This document shows, piece by piece, positions 51,720 through 58,324 of a stretch of 58,324 nt of DNA. The position numbers and the translations under genes are program-made. The notes beneath the pieces are model-generated. The model searched no databases, was not told the origin of the DNA, and worked only from the letters and a program-made list of their open reading frames with translations. This DNA comes from Candidatus Dormiibacter inghamiae (lineage in GTDB: Bacteria > Chloroflexota > Dormibacteria > Dormibacterales > Dormibacteraceae), in assembly GCA_016464825.1 (NCBI GenBank), contig JAEKNQ010000020.1:1-58324 (forward strand), given 5' to 3'. Position 1 is the first letter of the stretch; the number at the start of each line of letters is the position of its first letter.

Positions 51720-52277
51720 TCAGCCGAGCGCGTGCACGCCGGGCAGCTCTCGGTAGAGGCCTGCGTAGTCGAGGCCGTAGCCGACGACAAAGCGGTCCGG
51801 GATGGTGAAGCCTGTGAAGTCGATCTGCACCGGCAATTCGCGCCGGGCCGGGCGATCCAGCAGCGCTACCAGTCGCAGGGAAGCCGGTTTGTGGCTCTTC
51901 AGCTCTTTCCGGATGACGTTGATGGTGCGGCCGGAATCGACTATGTCCTCGACCAGGAGGATGTCGCGGTCCCTCAGCGGTCCGTCGACCATGTGGGCGA
52001 GCTTGACGCGGCCCGAACTCTGGGAGCCGCTGCCGTAGCTCGAGGCCCGCACGAACTCCAGCTCCGCCGGGATGGAGAGGCTCCGCAGCAGGTCGGCCGC
52101 AAACACGGTGGCTCCCTTTAGGACCACCACCAGGACCAGCGGCTGCTCGCTGTCGGCATAAAGCTGAGAGATCTGCTGACCGAGCTGACGGACCCGCTTG
52201 GCGATGCGCCGGGCGGAGATCAGAGGCTTGCCACCATCCCCCACAGGCGGTGCCAGTTGAGCCAGACCAGCCTGCAT
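51720..52277 (-). CDS. hpt: hypoxanthine phosphoribosyltransferase
   Basis: A 185-residue enzyme that joins hypoxanthine or guanine with PRPP. The PRPP motif is LLVEDIVDSGRTIN; the flexible loop lies around RASSYGSGSQSSGRV; LKGATVFAADLLR and DRFVVGYGLDYAGLYRELP are standard. ATG 52277 gives the normal N-terminus (PLISARRIAKRV). It lies just downstream of the metallophosphoesterase gene on the same strand, 15 bases apart. Confidence 0.93.
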   Translation of the reverse strand: MQAGLAQLAPPVGDGGKPLISARRIAKRVRQLGQQISQLYADSEQPLVLVVVLKGATVFAADLLRSLSIPAELEFVRASSYGSGSQSSGRVKLAHMVDGPLRDRDILLVEDIVDSGRTINVIRKELKSHKPASLRLVALLDRPARRELPVQIDFTGFTIPDRFVVGYGLDYAGLYRELPGVHALG

Positions 52278-52291
52278 AACCGCTGCCAAGT

Positions 52292-53041
52292 CTAGTGGTG
52301 GCCAAGCGGGGGGAGAGGTGCAACCGTAGCCCCGGCGGAACCCCCGCCGCGGCGCCCAGCGCTGGACTCGTAGCGGCTCAGGCCGCCGTCGTAGTTCAGG
52401 GCCCGGCCACCGTGATAGATGAGCGGTTCGCGGCCGCGGTGGGGAACGTGGCCATGGACAATCCGAGGGGTGGACATGCGGCGCAGCCAGTTCTGCAAGC
52501 GGAACTCCTGGCCGAGTACGTTCGGCCCTGATAGCACGTCCCATAGCAGGTCCTCCCGCTCGTTTTCGAGGAGCATCCGCCCGCAGCGATTGATCTCAGT
52601 GACGGGCTCAGCGCCACGGTCCTCCAGGAGGGCGTCGTAGCGGTCGGTTCCGGTGTGCTGGATGAGCGTGCCGTCGCTGAGCTTCATCAGCAGTGGGCGT
52701 TGGCGCAGCCAGTCCTGCAGCTGCTGGTCCTTGGCCAGCTCGTCCAAGTCGTGCGGCTGGCCGCCCCAGCTCAGCCAGTAAGTGCGGATGTCAGGCTGAC
52801 GCAGCGCCCAGAGCAGCGCGACTTCATGGTTGCCCAAAAGCACGTCAGAGTTTGCCCGGTCGCGGGCGTAGCGGAGAGCGCCGACGCCGAACGGTCCCCT
52901 GTCGACCAGATCGCCCAGAAAGATGGTCCGCCAGTCGCAGTCTGGATAGGGCCGCACGGCTTTGAAGAGCCGCTCCAGGTCGCCGTGGACGTCGCCCACG
53001 ATCAGCACGGGCAGATCGCTGGCGGCTTCGCGGTCGTTCAC
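52292..53041 (-). CDS. calcineurin-like metallophosphoesterase
   Basis: A 249-residue phosphoesterase. The dimetal motifs are in order: VGDVHGDLERL, FLGDLVDRGPFG and LLGNHEVALLW, then VHGHVPHRG. This spacing resembles serine/threonine protein phosphatase and ApaH-like enzymes. Substrate unknown. Next to it lie hpt downstream and two tRNA genes on the opposite strand. ATG 53041 is used without a strong alternative. Confidence 0.88.
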   Translation of the reverse strand: MNDREAASDLPVLIVGDVHGDLERLFKAVRPYPDCDWRTIFLGDLVDRGPFGVGALRYARDRANSDVLLGNHEVALLWALRQPDIRTYWLSWGGQPHDLDELAKDQQLQDWLRQRPLLMKLSDGTLIQHTGTDRYDALLEDRGAEPVTEINRCGRMLLENEREDLLWDVLSGPNVLGQEFRLQNWLRRMSTPRIVHGHVPHRGREPLIYHGGRALNYDGGLSRYESSAGRRGGGSAGATVAPLPPLGHH

Positions 53042-53126
53042 TTCGGGGATGGTACTGAGCGTGATAGCGATCCTCGGCGCTGCGGTGCCGGGGGGTCGAG
53101 GCTCGGGTAAACTTCCGGATGGCTTT

Positions 53127-53204
53127 AGGGGCGTAGCTCAGTCTGGTCAGAGCGTCGGTCTCCAAAACCGAATGCCGAGGGTTCGAATCCTTCCGCCCCT
53201 GCCA
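53127..53204 (+). tRNA. tRNA-Trp (CCA anticodon)
   Basis: AGGGGCG pairs with CGCCCCT as acceptor stem, the D-arm is GCTC...GAGC, the anticodon stem TCGGT/ACCGA encloses CTCCAAA with anticodon CCA, and the T-arm is GAGGG-TTCGAAT-CCTTC. Discriminator G is followed by an encoded CCA. Confidence 0.95.
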
Positions 53205-53218
53205 GCCATGCAGACGAT

Positions 53219-53294
53219 GGGCCGCTAGCTCAACTGGTAGAGCGCCGTGCTGATAACGCGGAGGTACGTGGTTCGAGTCCACGGCGGCCCACCA
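53219..53294 (+). tRNA. tRNA-Ile (GAU anticodon)
   Basis: GGGCCGC pairs with GCGGCCC, D-arm GCTC...GAGC, anticodon stem CCGTG/CGCGG around CTGATAA (anticodon GAT), T-arm CGTGG-TTCGAGT-CCACG, discriminator A and an encoded CCA. It is intact although the minus-strand recombinase frame runs into it and ends at 53230. Confidence 0.96.
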
Positions 53295-54765
53295 CGATTC
53301 CCGGTGCGCGAACACTCCCGGGCGGGATGCGAAAGACCGGCCTGATCGATTGGCGGTTCTCGACGCGGACCTCTGCGATCAGGCTCTGCATGAGGGTCTT
53401 GACCTGTGCGGCACTCGCCTCAGCCAGCACCGCCTCAATGTGAGAGCGCAGCTGGTCAAGATCGAGTGACGTCGGTGCCGGGGGCGGCTCTGATTCGATC
53501 AGGCCGACGAGCTCGGCGCGGTGCTGGCGCAGCTGTTCGTGTCTCAGGTTGAGCGCCGCGATCCGGGGAGCGCAGTGGCTTTCGGAAAGGCTGCCTGTCT
53601 CGAAAGCGACGAAGTAGCGGTTCAGTGCGTCCTCGGTTTTCTTGGACTCGATTTCGACGGCGGCAAGCTCTTCTCGATGTCGTGGTGCCCGGGAGAGGGC
53701 TCGCTGCCGCGCCTGCGCGATCCCCTGCTCGATCAGGTCTGTGCCGCGGAGGGTATCGAGCAGCGAGCGAACCACCGCCTGGTCCAAGTCGGGTGCGGGC
53801 AGGCGGTCGGCAGAGCAGACCTGGCGGCCATAGCGCAGCCGCGACTGGCAGGTGTAGTAGTGATAGCGGGCGCGCTTGCCGCGTGCTGAGGTGCCGGCGA
53901 AGTGGTTGCCGCAGCCACAGCAGCGGACCAAACCGGTGAGTAGGTAGTCGGAACTGTTGGAGGCCCGCTTAGAGGTGTCCTCGCCGCGCTGGGCAAGAAT
54001 GGCCTGAACAGCAGTGAAGGTCGCGGCATCGACCAGAGCTGGGTGAGCCGTCGGATGGTGTTGGCCGCGGAAGTTGACCTCGCCGAGATAGGCGCGGTTG
54101 CAGAGCAGGGTGAGGATGGTCTTGTAGCTCCAGGGCCTGCCGCTGGCGGTTCGATAACCGCGCCGGTTGAGCCAGTCGGCAACGGCGTGGCTGCCCAGGC
54201 GCTTGTGCAGGTAGAGGTCGAAGATGACCGCTACCAAAGGCCCGCGCTCGGGGTGCAGTGCGAGCGCGCCGCTGCTGCTGTGAAGAAGGTAGCCAAAGGG
54301 AACGGCGCCGCCGTTCCAACCGCCCCTGGCCGCCTTCCGCTCCATGCCCGCGATCACGCGATCGATCAGGGTCGCCCGCTCGAACTCGGCGAAGACGCCG
54401 AGCATCTGCACCATCATTCGGCCGGCGGGAGTGGCGGTGTCGAAGGGCTCCGTAGCGGAGCGAAAGACGACGCCGACCTTGTCCAGCTCCTCCAGGATCT
54501 GGGCGAGTCCCCGTACGGAGCGGGCCAGGCGGTCGACGCGGTAGACGAGGAGGAGGTCGAAGCGACGAGCCCGAGCCTCAGCCAACGCGCGCTGCAACCC
54601 CGGCCGCTCCGTACTGCTGCCGGTCATCTGGTCGGTTCAGCGGCGGCTCAGCTCCCAGCCCTCTTGACTGCGGATGTAGGCCGACAAACGCTCGGCCTGG
54701 GCCTCCAGGGAGTAGGGCTGATGCTCCTCATCGGTCGAGATGCGGGTGTAGGTGGCGACGCGCAT
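53230..54765 (-). pseudogene. large serine recombinase with an internal in-frame TGA, abutting tRNA-Ile
   Basis: From ATG 54765 the frame starts RVATYTRISTDEEHQPYSLE with catalytic Ser at residue 10, reaches TGA at codon 43 (54637-54639, in LSRR-stop-TDQMTGSS), and continues in the same frame: LLLVYRVDRLARSVRGL, MLGVFAEFERATLIDRV, the recombinase domain (GAVPFGYLLHS), a zinc ribbon (VRCCGCGNHF and a later TCQSRL), and coiled coil. Everything else is in frame, so one base (perhaps TGG, TAC or TTC to TGA) inactivates it, or it is a sequencing error. The last residues (VGRRGLEPRTSALSARRSTS) are antisense to the tRNA-Ile gene, showing the element end lies in or at that tRNA. Confidence 0.8.
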
Positions 54766-54818
54766 ACCGGCTTGAGCGTAGGGCTGTTCGTTCAAGATGT
54801 CGATGTCCTTTACAGGGG

Positions 54819-55064
54819 CTACAGCAGCGGCAGCAGGAGCTCAGCCAGGGCAGAGACAGCAGCCTTTTGGTGCTCTTGCGAAAGCTCGACCAGCTCGGCT
54901 GGGAGCAGTCGCACCTCGCCGTGGGATTGCTCGCTGCTGACTGAAAGAGGGAGCGGATCGACCAAGGCCTTCAATCGGTACTGGTCGGTTTCCAGCCCGA
55001 CCGAGCCTGTGCTTTGGGCACTTTCGGTCGTGTTCTTCACGGCCACGATCGCTCGATCAGCCAT
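54819..55064 (-). CDS. hypothetical small protein upstream of the recombinase
   Basis: An 81-residue protein starting at ATG 55064, with the Gly-rich GAAGAGCAGG just before it. It is polar, with Leu-rich helices in the C-terminal half (LLPAELVELSQEHQKAAVSA, LAELLLPLL), and no recognised domain. The gene lies between the recombinase and the ribbon-helix-helix-like frame on the same strand, so the three may be one element operon. The frame extends upstream without support. Confidence 0.4.
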   Translation of the reverse strand: MADRAIVAVKNTTESAQSTGSVGLETDQYRLKALVDPLPLSVSSEQSHGEVRLLPAELVELSQEHQKAAVSALAELLLPLL

Positions 55065-55398
55065 CCTGCTCTTCCCCGCTTGACTGGTCGGCAAAGAGAA
55101 CCAGTCGGTTCTCGGCGGCGGCCGCTGCCCGGCTCGGCGAGCGCGGCAATACGATGCTCCCCCGCTGGCAGCACCGAGGCGGTGAGTAGGAATGCATACT
55201 CGGCGGCGAGGAGAGCCGCCAAGCTGGCGCGTTCGTCGGCAGAAGAGCCACACCTTTCTCCCCCGGCAGCCTGGAGTGAGCCGGTCGCGAGGAGGCAAAG
55301 GCGGGACCGAGCCCGAGGCCGTTGTCATGAGCGACGCGCCGGACGTGAGAGCGCAGCTCCTGGTCGAGCCGAACCTGAATGCGAAGCGTGGTCCTCAC
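55057..55398 (-). CDS. possible ribbon-helix-helix-like small gene, maybe frameshifted
   Basis: The start MRTTLRIQVRLDQELRSHVR followed by RVAHDNGLG resembles a short DNA-binding strand-helix. After about residue 50 (GEKGVALL) the more protein-like text continues in another frame (ADERASLAALLAAEYAFLLT), ending about 55060, so a shift near 55245 may split it. Either frame gives 100 to 115 residues. If real, it could be a small regulator of the recombinase element. Low certainty. Confidence 0.3.
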   Translation of the reverse strand: MRTTLRIQVRLDQELRSHVRRVAHDNGLGLGPAFASSRPAHSRLPGEKGVALLPTNAPAWRLSSPPSMHSYSPPRCCQRGSIVLPRSPSRAAAAAENRLVLFADQSSGEEQDG

Positions 55399-55510
55399 AT
55401 CTCTTTAAATGCACATTGACCAAGCCGTTCTGGCGTCGTCCAGCCGACTTTCGACGTTCAGACGACGCTGGGCTCATCGTCGTCCGGAGCCGAGATCGAA
55501 CTCGTCCGCC

Positions 55511-55543
55511 CAGACGACGGTCAGACGACGGTCAGACGACGGG
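55511..55543. repeat. three tandem 11-base repeats (iteron-like)
   Basis: CAGACGACGGT occurs at 55511-55521 and 55522-55532, and CAGACGACGGG at 55533-55543. A separate CAGACGACG is at 55459-55467, and the inverse CGTCGTC motif is nearby (55478-55484). Regular 11-base phasing places the copies on one DNA face, typical of a protein-binding array. Confidence 0.8.
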
Positions 55544-55954
55544 CATACCAAGCCTGCTCGATCAGGCGTCCAAGGCGCTGGTCACGAGCGCCAGCCAGAA
55601 GTGCCGGACAGCATCCGTCAATTCACCACGGTCGCGGCCGCCGAACATCGGTCGGGACTACACAAATCTCAAACACAACTACTGGATGCTCAACAGGGGA
55701 TGCTGCGGCCGACGGGACGGTTGGCTGGCACAGCAAGCACGGGATCTTAGGTGTCAGCGGCCACTATGACATGAGCGTCGCATGCGACGAGTCCGGCAAG
55801 CACACTAAGCTCAAGAGCTTCGCCCGACTCCACCCAGTAAAGCTCATCTGGGGGGCGACCACTACCAATTTGCCATGGTCGAGGGACTACCACGCCGATG
55901 CACTCAGCTCAACCAACCGAGCGGTCGCCTCCCCCGGAAAAGACTCAGAGCAGG

Positions 55955-55994
55955 GGGTGACAGACGACGCCTTCTCGGGTGACAAACGACGCCT
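55955..55994. repeat. 18-base direct repeat, 22-base period
   Basis: GGGTGACAGACGACGCCT at 55955-55972 and GGGTGACAAACGACGCCT at 55977-55994 differ at one base. The ACGACG core is shared with the 11-base repeats 400 bases to the left, so one factor may bind both arrays. Confidence 0.8.
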
Positions 55995-56140
55995 CCGGCG
56001 GAACAAGTTAACGCCGCGGCAATCGACCGGCGCCGTAATAACCTAGGCCGCCACCAAAAATGCAGCCTAGACCTGCTCCTACAAAACGGGAGGGCCGGCG
56101 CTATCTCGAATGCAGGCGTGAAATAGTGCGATGCCGCCTG

Positions 56141-56598
56141 CTATGACCCCAGCACCTCGAAGGCGACCCCGAAGACACCGATATCCCAGATCACTGTCGT
56201 GTCGGAGTGCGGCCGCTCGGCCGCCCAGCGCTCCAGCACTGGATAGTTGCCACCATGGCTGGACAGGAGCACGAACCGCTGGACCCCGTGCCGGCGCAGT
56301 GAGCCGAGGTAGTTGTCGAGCAGGTCATGAGCAGATACGGCGGGATGGTGAGGCTGCCGGAAAAGGCCGTGTGATGCTCGGAGCAGGCGGGCCGGAGGAC
56401 GGGCGCGACCAGCGCGTCACCCAGGCGGCGGGCCAGGCCTTCGGCGTAGGCCGCGCCGAGCAGTGCGTCGGTTGCCTCTGGCAGACGCGGCCCATGCTGC
56501 TCGGTGGACGCGGCGCAGATGACGGCGGCAGTCATGCCGTCCCGGATGGCTGCCTCGATCTCAGGCCAGCTCAGCCGCTCGATGAAGAGCTCTCGCAT
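56141..56598 (-). pseudogene. creatininase-family remnant, frameshifted and truncated
   Basis: From ATG 56598 the sequence is clearly of the creatinine amidohydrolase family: RELFIERLSWPEIEAAI, STEQHGPRLPEATDALLGA and HHTAFSGSLTIPP. Near 56330-56342 the family continues in the next frame (AHDLLDNYLGSLRRHGVQRF, VLLSSHGGNYPVLERW), reaching a TAG at 56141-56143 after GVAFEVLGS. The normal protein is about 250 residues; here roughly 150 remain, so the C-terminus is also missing. It is flanked by the repeat region and by the gamma-carbonic-anhydrase-like gene on the opposite strand. Confidence 0.78.
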
Positions 56599-56769
56599 TC
56601 AGCGGAGCTTATCCGCTCCCCTCCGAGCGCGGAGCGAGCCGGAGAGGTCGAGCGGCCCAGCGTGGACTGTGATCGCCGCCGATACGCCTGAGTGCGCCGT
56701 TCATGCCCGATGCCTGTAGGCGCAGAATCCGGCCCACATCAGACATGAGCCTAAAGAGGTGAGGTTGAA

Positions 56770-57414
56770 GTGTTGTTAGAGCATCGGGGCAAGCGACCCC
56801 ACATCCATCCGTCCGCCTACGTCGCCCCGACCGCCTCCATCTGCGGCGACGTGACCGTGGGCGAGAACACTTGCATTCTGTTCGGCGCCGTGATCAGCGC
56901 GGAGGGTGGGAGCGTCACCCTGGGTCGCGAGTGCGTGGTGATGGAGAACGCCGTCGTGCGTGCGGCTGCTGCCCATCCTGTGGTCGTCGGTGACCACGTC
57001 CTGATCGGTCCGGGCGCCTACCTCAGCGGCTGCTCCGTCGAGAGCGAGGTCTTCATAGCCACCAATGCATCGGTCTTCATAGCCACCAATGCATCGGTCT
57101 TCAATCACGCCCGGCTGGGCTCGCGCTCGGAGGTGCGGATCAATGCGATGGTCCATATCCGCACTGTTCTTCCGCCGGATACCACTGTGCCTATCGGCTG
57201 GGTCGCGATCGGCGATCCGGCTGAGCTTCTACCCCCGGGCGAGCACGACGCGATCTGGGAGCGGCTGCGCGCGCTCGACTTCCCGCGCACGGTGTGGGGC
57301 CTTGAGCGCGCGGCGCCGGGCGAGACGATCATGCCGCAGATGACGAACCGCTACACCCGCTCGCTGCGTGCGCATCTGGAAGATCGGCGTGCCGAACAAG
57401 AAGCTCACGAGTGA
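56770..57414 (+). CDS. gamma-carbonic-anhydrase-like hexapeptide protein
   Basis: A 214-residue left-handed beta-helix protein. The repeated hexapeptide pattern begins IHPSAYVAPTASICGDVTVG and goes on through ITLG-like turns, VVVGDHVLIGPGAYLSGCSV and IGWVAIGDPAELLPP, then a C-terminal helix. Metal-binding His residues of gamma-carbonic anhydrases are only partly evident (AAAHPVVVG, FNHARLG), so an acyltransferase-like or structural role is possible. GTG 56770 has GAGGTGAGG upstream. A 24-base in-frame duplication extends one coil. Confidence 0.8.
   Translation: MLLEHRGKRPHIHPSAYVAPTASICGDVTVGENTCILFGAVISAEGGSVTLGRECVVMENAVVRAAAAHPVVVGDHVLIGPGAYLSGCSVESEVFIATNASVFIATNASVFNHARLGSRSEVRINAMVHIRTVLPPDTTVPIGWVAIGDPAELLPPGEHDAIWERLRALDFPRTVWGLERAAPGETIMPQMTNRYTRSLRAHLEDRRAEQEAHE
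57049..57096 (+). repeat. 24-base tandem duplication in the hexapeptide gene
   Basis: GTCTTCATAGCCACCAATGC followed by ATCG occurs at 57049-57072 and again, identical, at 57073-57096. It duplicates eight residues (VFIATNAS) in the beta-helix and keeps the frame; such insertions would shift one coil turn. The complete identity indicates a very recent event. Confidence 0.95.
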
Positions 57415-57453
57415 GCTACCGGCTCAGCTGCACTGCGGATGTACGATAGGTGT

Positions 57454-57666
57454 ATGGGAAGAGTCCGGACCAACATCGAGCTCAACGACGGCTATGTTCA
57501 GGCGATCATGGACCGATTTAGTGTTCGAACCAAGACGGAGGCGGTGGACCTCGCGTTGCGGCACCTGGCCGGCCAACCGATGACGCGCGAGGAGGCGTTG
57601 GCGATGCGCGGAGCGCACGCCATTGCCGGACCTCCGACCGACACCGGGCCGCCCGCAGCGAGGTGA
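57454..57666 (+). CDS. vapB: VapB-type antitoxin
   Basis: A 70-residue antitoxin. The N-terminal strand-helix-helix (RVRTNIELNDGYVQAIMDRF, SVRTKTEAVDLALRHLAG) is the DNA-binding ribbon-helix-helix of VapB/type II antitoxins; the C-terminal part (REEALAMRGAHAI) should block the toxin. ATG 57454 matches family starts; ATG 57439 is five codons upstream. Its stop overlaps the toxin start (GTGA), the usual coupling that keeps antitoxin in excess. Confidence 0.88.
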   Translation: MGRVRTNIELNDGYVQAIMDRFSVRTKTEAVDLALRHLAGQPMTREEALAMRGAHAIAGPPTDTGPPAAR

Positions 57667-58067
57667 TCCTGGCGGACACGTCTGCGTGGGTCGAGTACGA
57701 CCGCGCGACGGGTAGCCCGGCAGACCAGCGCATGTCCGGCCTGATCGAGACCGAGGGCCCGATCGCTGTCACAGAGCCCGTCCTGATGGAGGTACTGGCC
57801 GGGGCCCGGACGGACAAGCTCGAGGCTGACCTGCGGCGCCTGATGCTGCGGTTCAAACTCCTCCGCTTCGACATCGCGGCCGACTTCGATGGCGCGGTGC
57901 GGATCTATCGGCGTTGCCGCGGCAGGGGCGTGACTCCCCGGGGAATTGTGGACTGCATGATCGCGTCTGTCGCGTGGCGTCATGGAGCCACACTGCTCGC
58001 CAATGACGCTGACCTGACCCGTGTTGCGCGCGTGGTCGGCATCGAGTTGGACCCGGCTTCCGGCTGA
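57663..58067 (+). CDS. vapC: VapC-type PIN-domain toxin ribonuclease
   Basis: A 134-residue PIN domain RNase. Acidic metal ligands are in place: D5 (ILADTSAWVEY), the Glu of EPVLMEVLAGA, the Asp of GIVDCMIAS and the Asp of LANDADLTRVA. It starts with GTG overlapping the antitoxin stop. With VapB it forms a toxin-antitoxin module at the accessory end of the window, next to an IS481-family transposase end. Confidence 0.9.
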   Translation: MILADTSAWVEYDRATGSPADQRMSGLIETEGPIAVTEPVLMEVLAGARTDKLEADLRRLMLRFKLLRFDIAADFDGAVRIYRRCRGRGVTPRGIVDCMIASVAWRHGATLLANDADLTRVARVVGIELDPASG

Positions 58068-58191
58068 GCGACCTGACCAAACTCGCTCGGTCTGCGCGAT
58101 CGGGTCCAGGCCGTTCCCTGTCGCCTGCTCGCGTCTCCCAAACCGCGCGGCCCGAACGCAGCTGGCAGACGAGCGCAGGCTAAACTGAACA

Positions 58192-58230
58192 GCCCACGAG
58201 ATGTCCCGACGTTGGTGACTCATCGTGGGC
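58192..58230. terminator. inverted repeat between vapC and the IS481 transposase
   Basis: GCCCACGA (58192-58199) pairs exactly with TCGTGGGC (58223-58230) around a 23-base loop. It overlaps the transposase stop codon region and may end transcription of either flank or be part of the IS end (GATGTCCCGACGTTGG at 58200-58215). Confidence 0.5.
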
Positions 58231-58324
58231 TCATCTTCCGAGCAGGGTAGACGAGCTCGGCGGGTGGTCGACCGGCGTTGAGCCGGCCGGTGTGGGCACG
58301 CTCAAAGTTGTAGTACCGGAGGTA
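58220..58324 (-). mobile_element. IS481-family transposase, C-terminal end (partial)
   Basis: Read on the minus strand from the window edge: YLRYYNFERAHTGRLNAGRP, then PAELVYPARKM and a TGA at 58220-58222. This is the typical C-terminus of the DDE integrase core of IS481-family transposases. The rest of the element lies to the right of the window. It sits 150 bases after vapC, and the IS end is probably around 58200. Confidence 0.85.

Larger units (their letters stand above)
55399..56140. other. non-coding accessory region with short direct repeats
   Basis: About 740 bases without a convincing gene, less GC-rich than the flanks. It contains two sets of direct repeats (55511-55543 and 55955-55994). 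A 91-codon plus frame at 55771-56046 lacks start support and domains. It may be the residue of the recombinase-linked element. Confidence 0.5.

Noticed and set aside
55771..56046. 91-residue plus-strand ORF in the accessory gap
   Set aside because: Contains the direct repeats and has no codon bias or domain support.
53295..58324. Direct repeat of the tRNA-Ile 3' end (attR)
   Set aside because: No copy of the T-arm/acceptor sequence was seen; it may lie outside the window.

Overview
This is a high-GC bacterial chromosome segment (58,324 bases, no plasmid or phage backbone) with short intergenic gaps, many GTG/TTG starts and ATGA/GTGA-type overlaps between neighbouring genes. The gene content (DUF2342 zincin, secreted-repeat lipoprotein, HspR-like MerR regulator, fused MoaD-MoaE, ATP-type PEP carboxykinase, LPxTG-anchored surface protein, type III polyketide synthase set) points to the Terrabacteria side of the tree: an actinobacterium or an actinobacterium-like member of the Chloroflexota/Dormibacterota. 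The sequence alone does not settle this. Genetic code 11 fits throughout, apart from one in-frame TGA in a recombinase gene and two genes that seem to start at CTG.

Layout. 1-5.3 kb: end of a disordered protein, an unusual P1B-like ATPase with a separate HMA-like gene, a lipoprotein, Hsp20, a Xer-type recombinase. 5.4-11 kb: NAD(P)HX epimerase, then a DNA-end-processing neighbourhood (beta-CASP-type MBL exonuclease, methyltransferase, two small Cys proteins on the opposite strand, ATP-dependent DNA ligase, second MBL protein). 11-20.4 kb: ClpP; a tight four-gene operon (unknown protein, class-V aminotransferase, O-methyltransferase, TPP enzyme); a minus-strand group of PEPCK, a SLOG-like protein and a MoaX-like fusion; a VWA protein. 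20.4-27.3 kb: a structured intergenic repeat, an MBL hydrolase, an acyl-CoA carboxyltransferase, FAH-family hydrolase, two SnoaL-like proteins, an HNH remnant, peptide deformylase and a double-ACT protein. 27.3-30.3 kb: type III PKS, flavoprotein and ICMT-type methyltransferase, the same three activities as the Streptomyces srs phenolic-lipid genes. 30.4-39.9 kb: Maf, cytosine permease/deaminase pair, esterase, second acyl-CoA carboxyltransferase with enoyl-CoA hydratase. 39.9-50.6 kb: Ca2+/H+ exchanger, trehalose synthesis pair, class A PBP, a large repeat surface protein, HspR-like regulator, DUF2342 protein. 50.5-53.3 kb: a decayed epimerase, HPRT, metallophosphoesterase, tRNA-Trp and tRNA-Ile. 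53.2-58.3 kb: an accessory tail with a serine recombinase abutting tRNA-Ile (with internal TGA), small unknown ORFs, short direct repeats, a creatininase remnant, a gamma-carbonic-anhydrase-like protein, VapBC and the end of an IS481-family transposase.

Two themes stand out. First, several genes are split by single-base shifts or stops (HNH, YdeI-like, a membrane protein, epimerase, creatininase, recombinase). These could be real decay or sequencing indels in G/C runs, and read-level data must decide. Second, several small intergenic elements are built from nested palindromes, one of which recurs 20 kb away. The candidates most worth following are the ligase/nuclease neighbourhood with its two unknown Cys proteins, the palindromic element, the non-CPx metal ATPase pair, and the tRNA-Ile recombinase junction.
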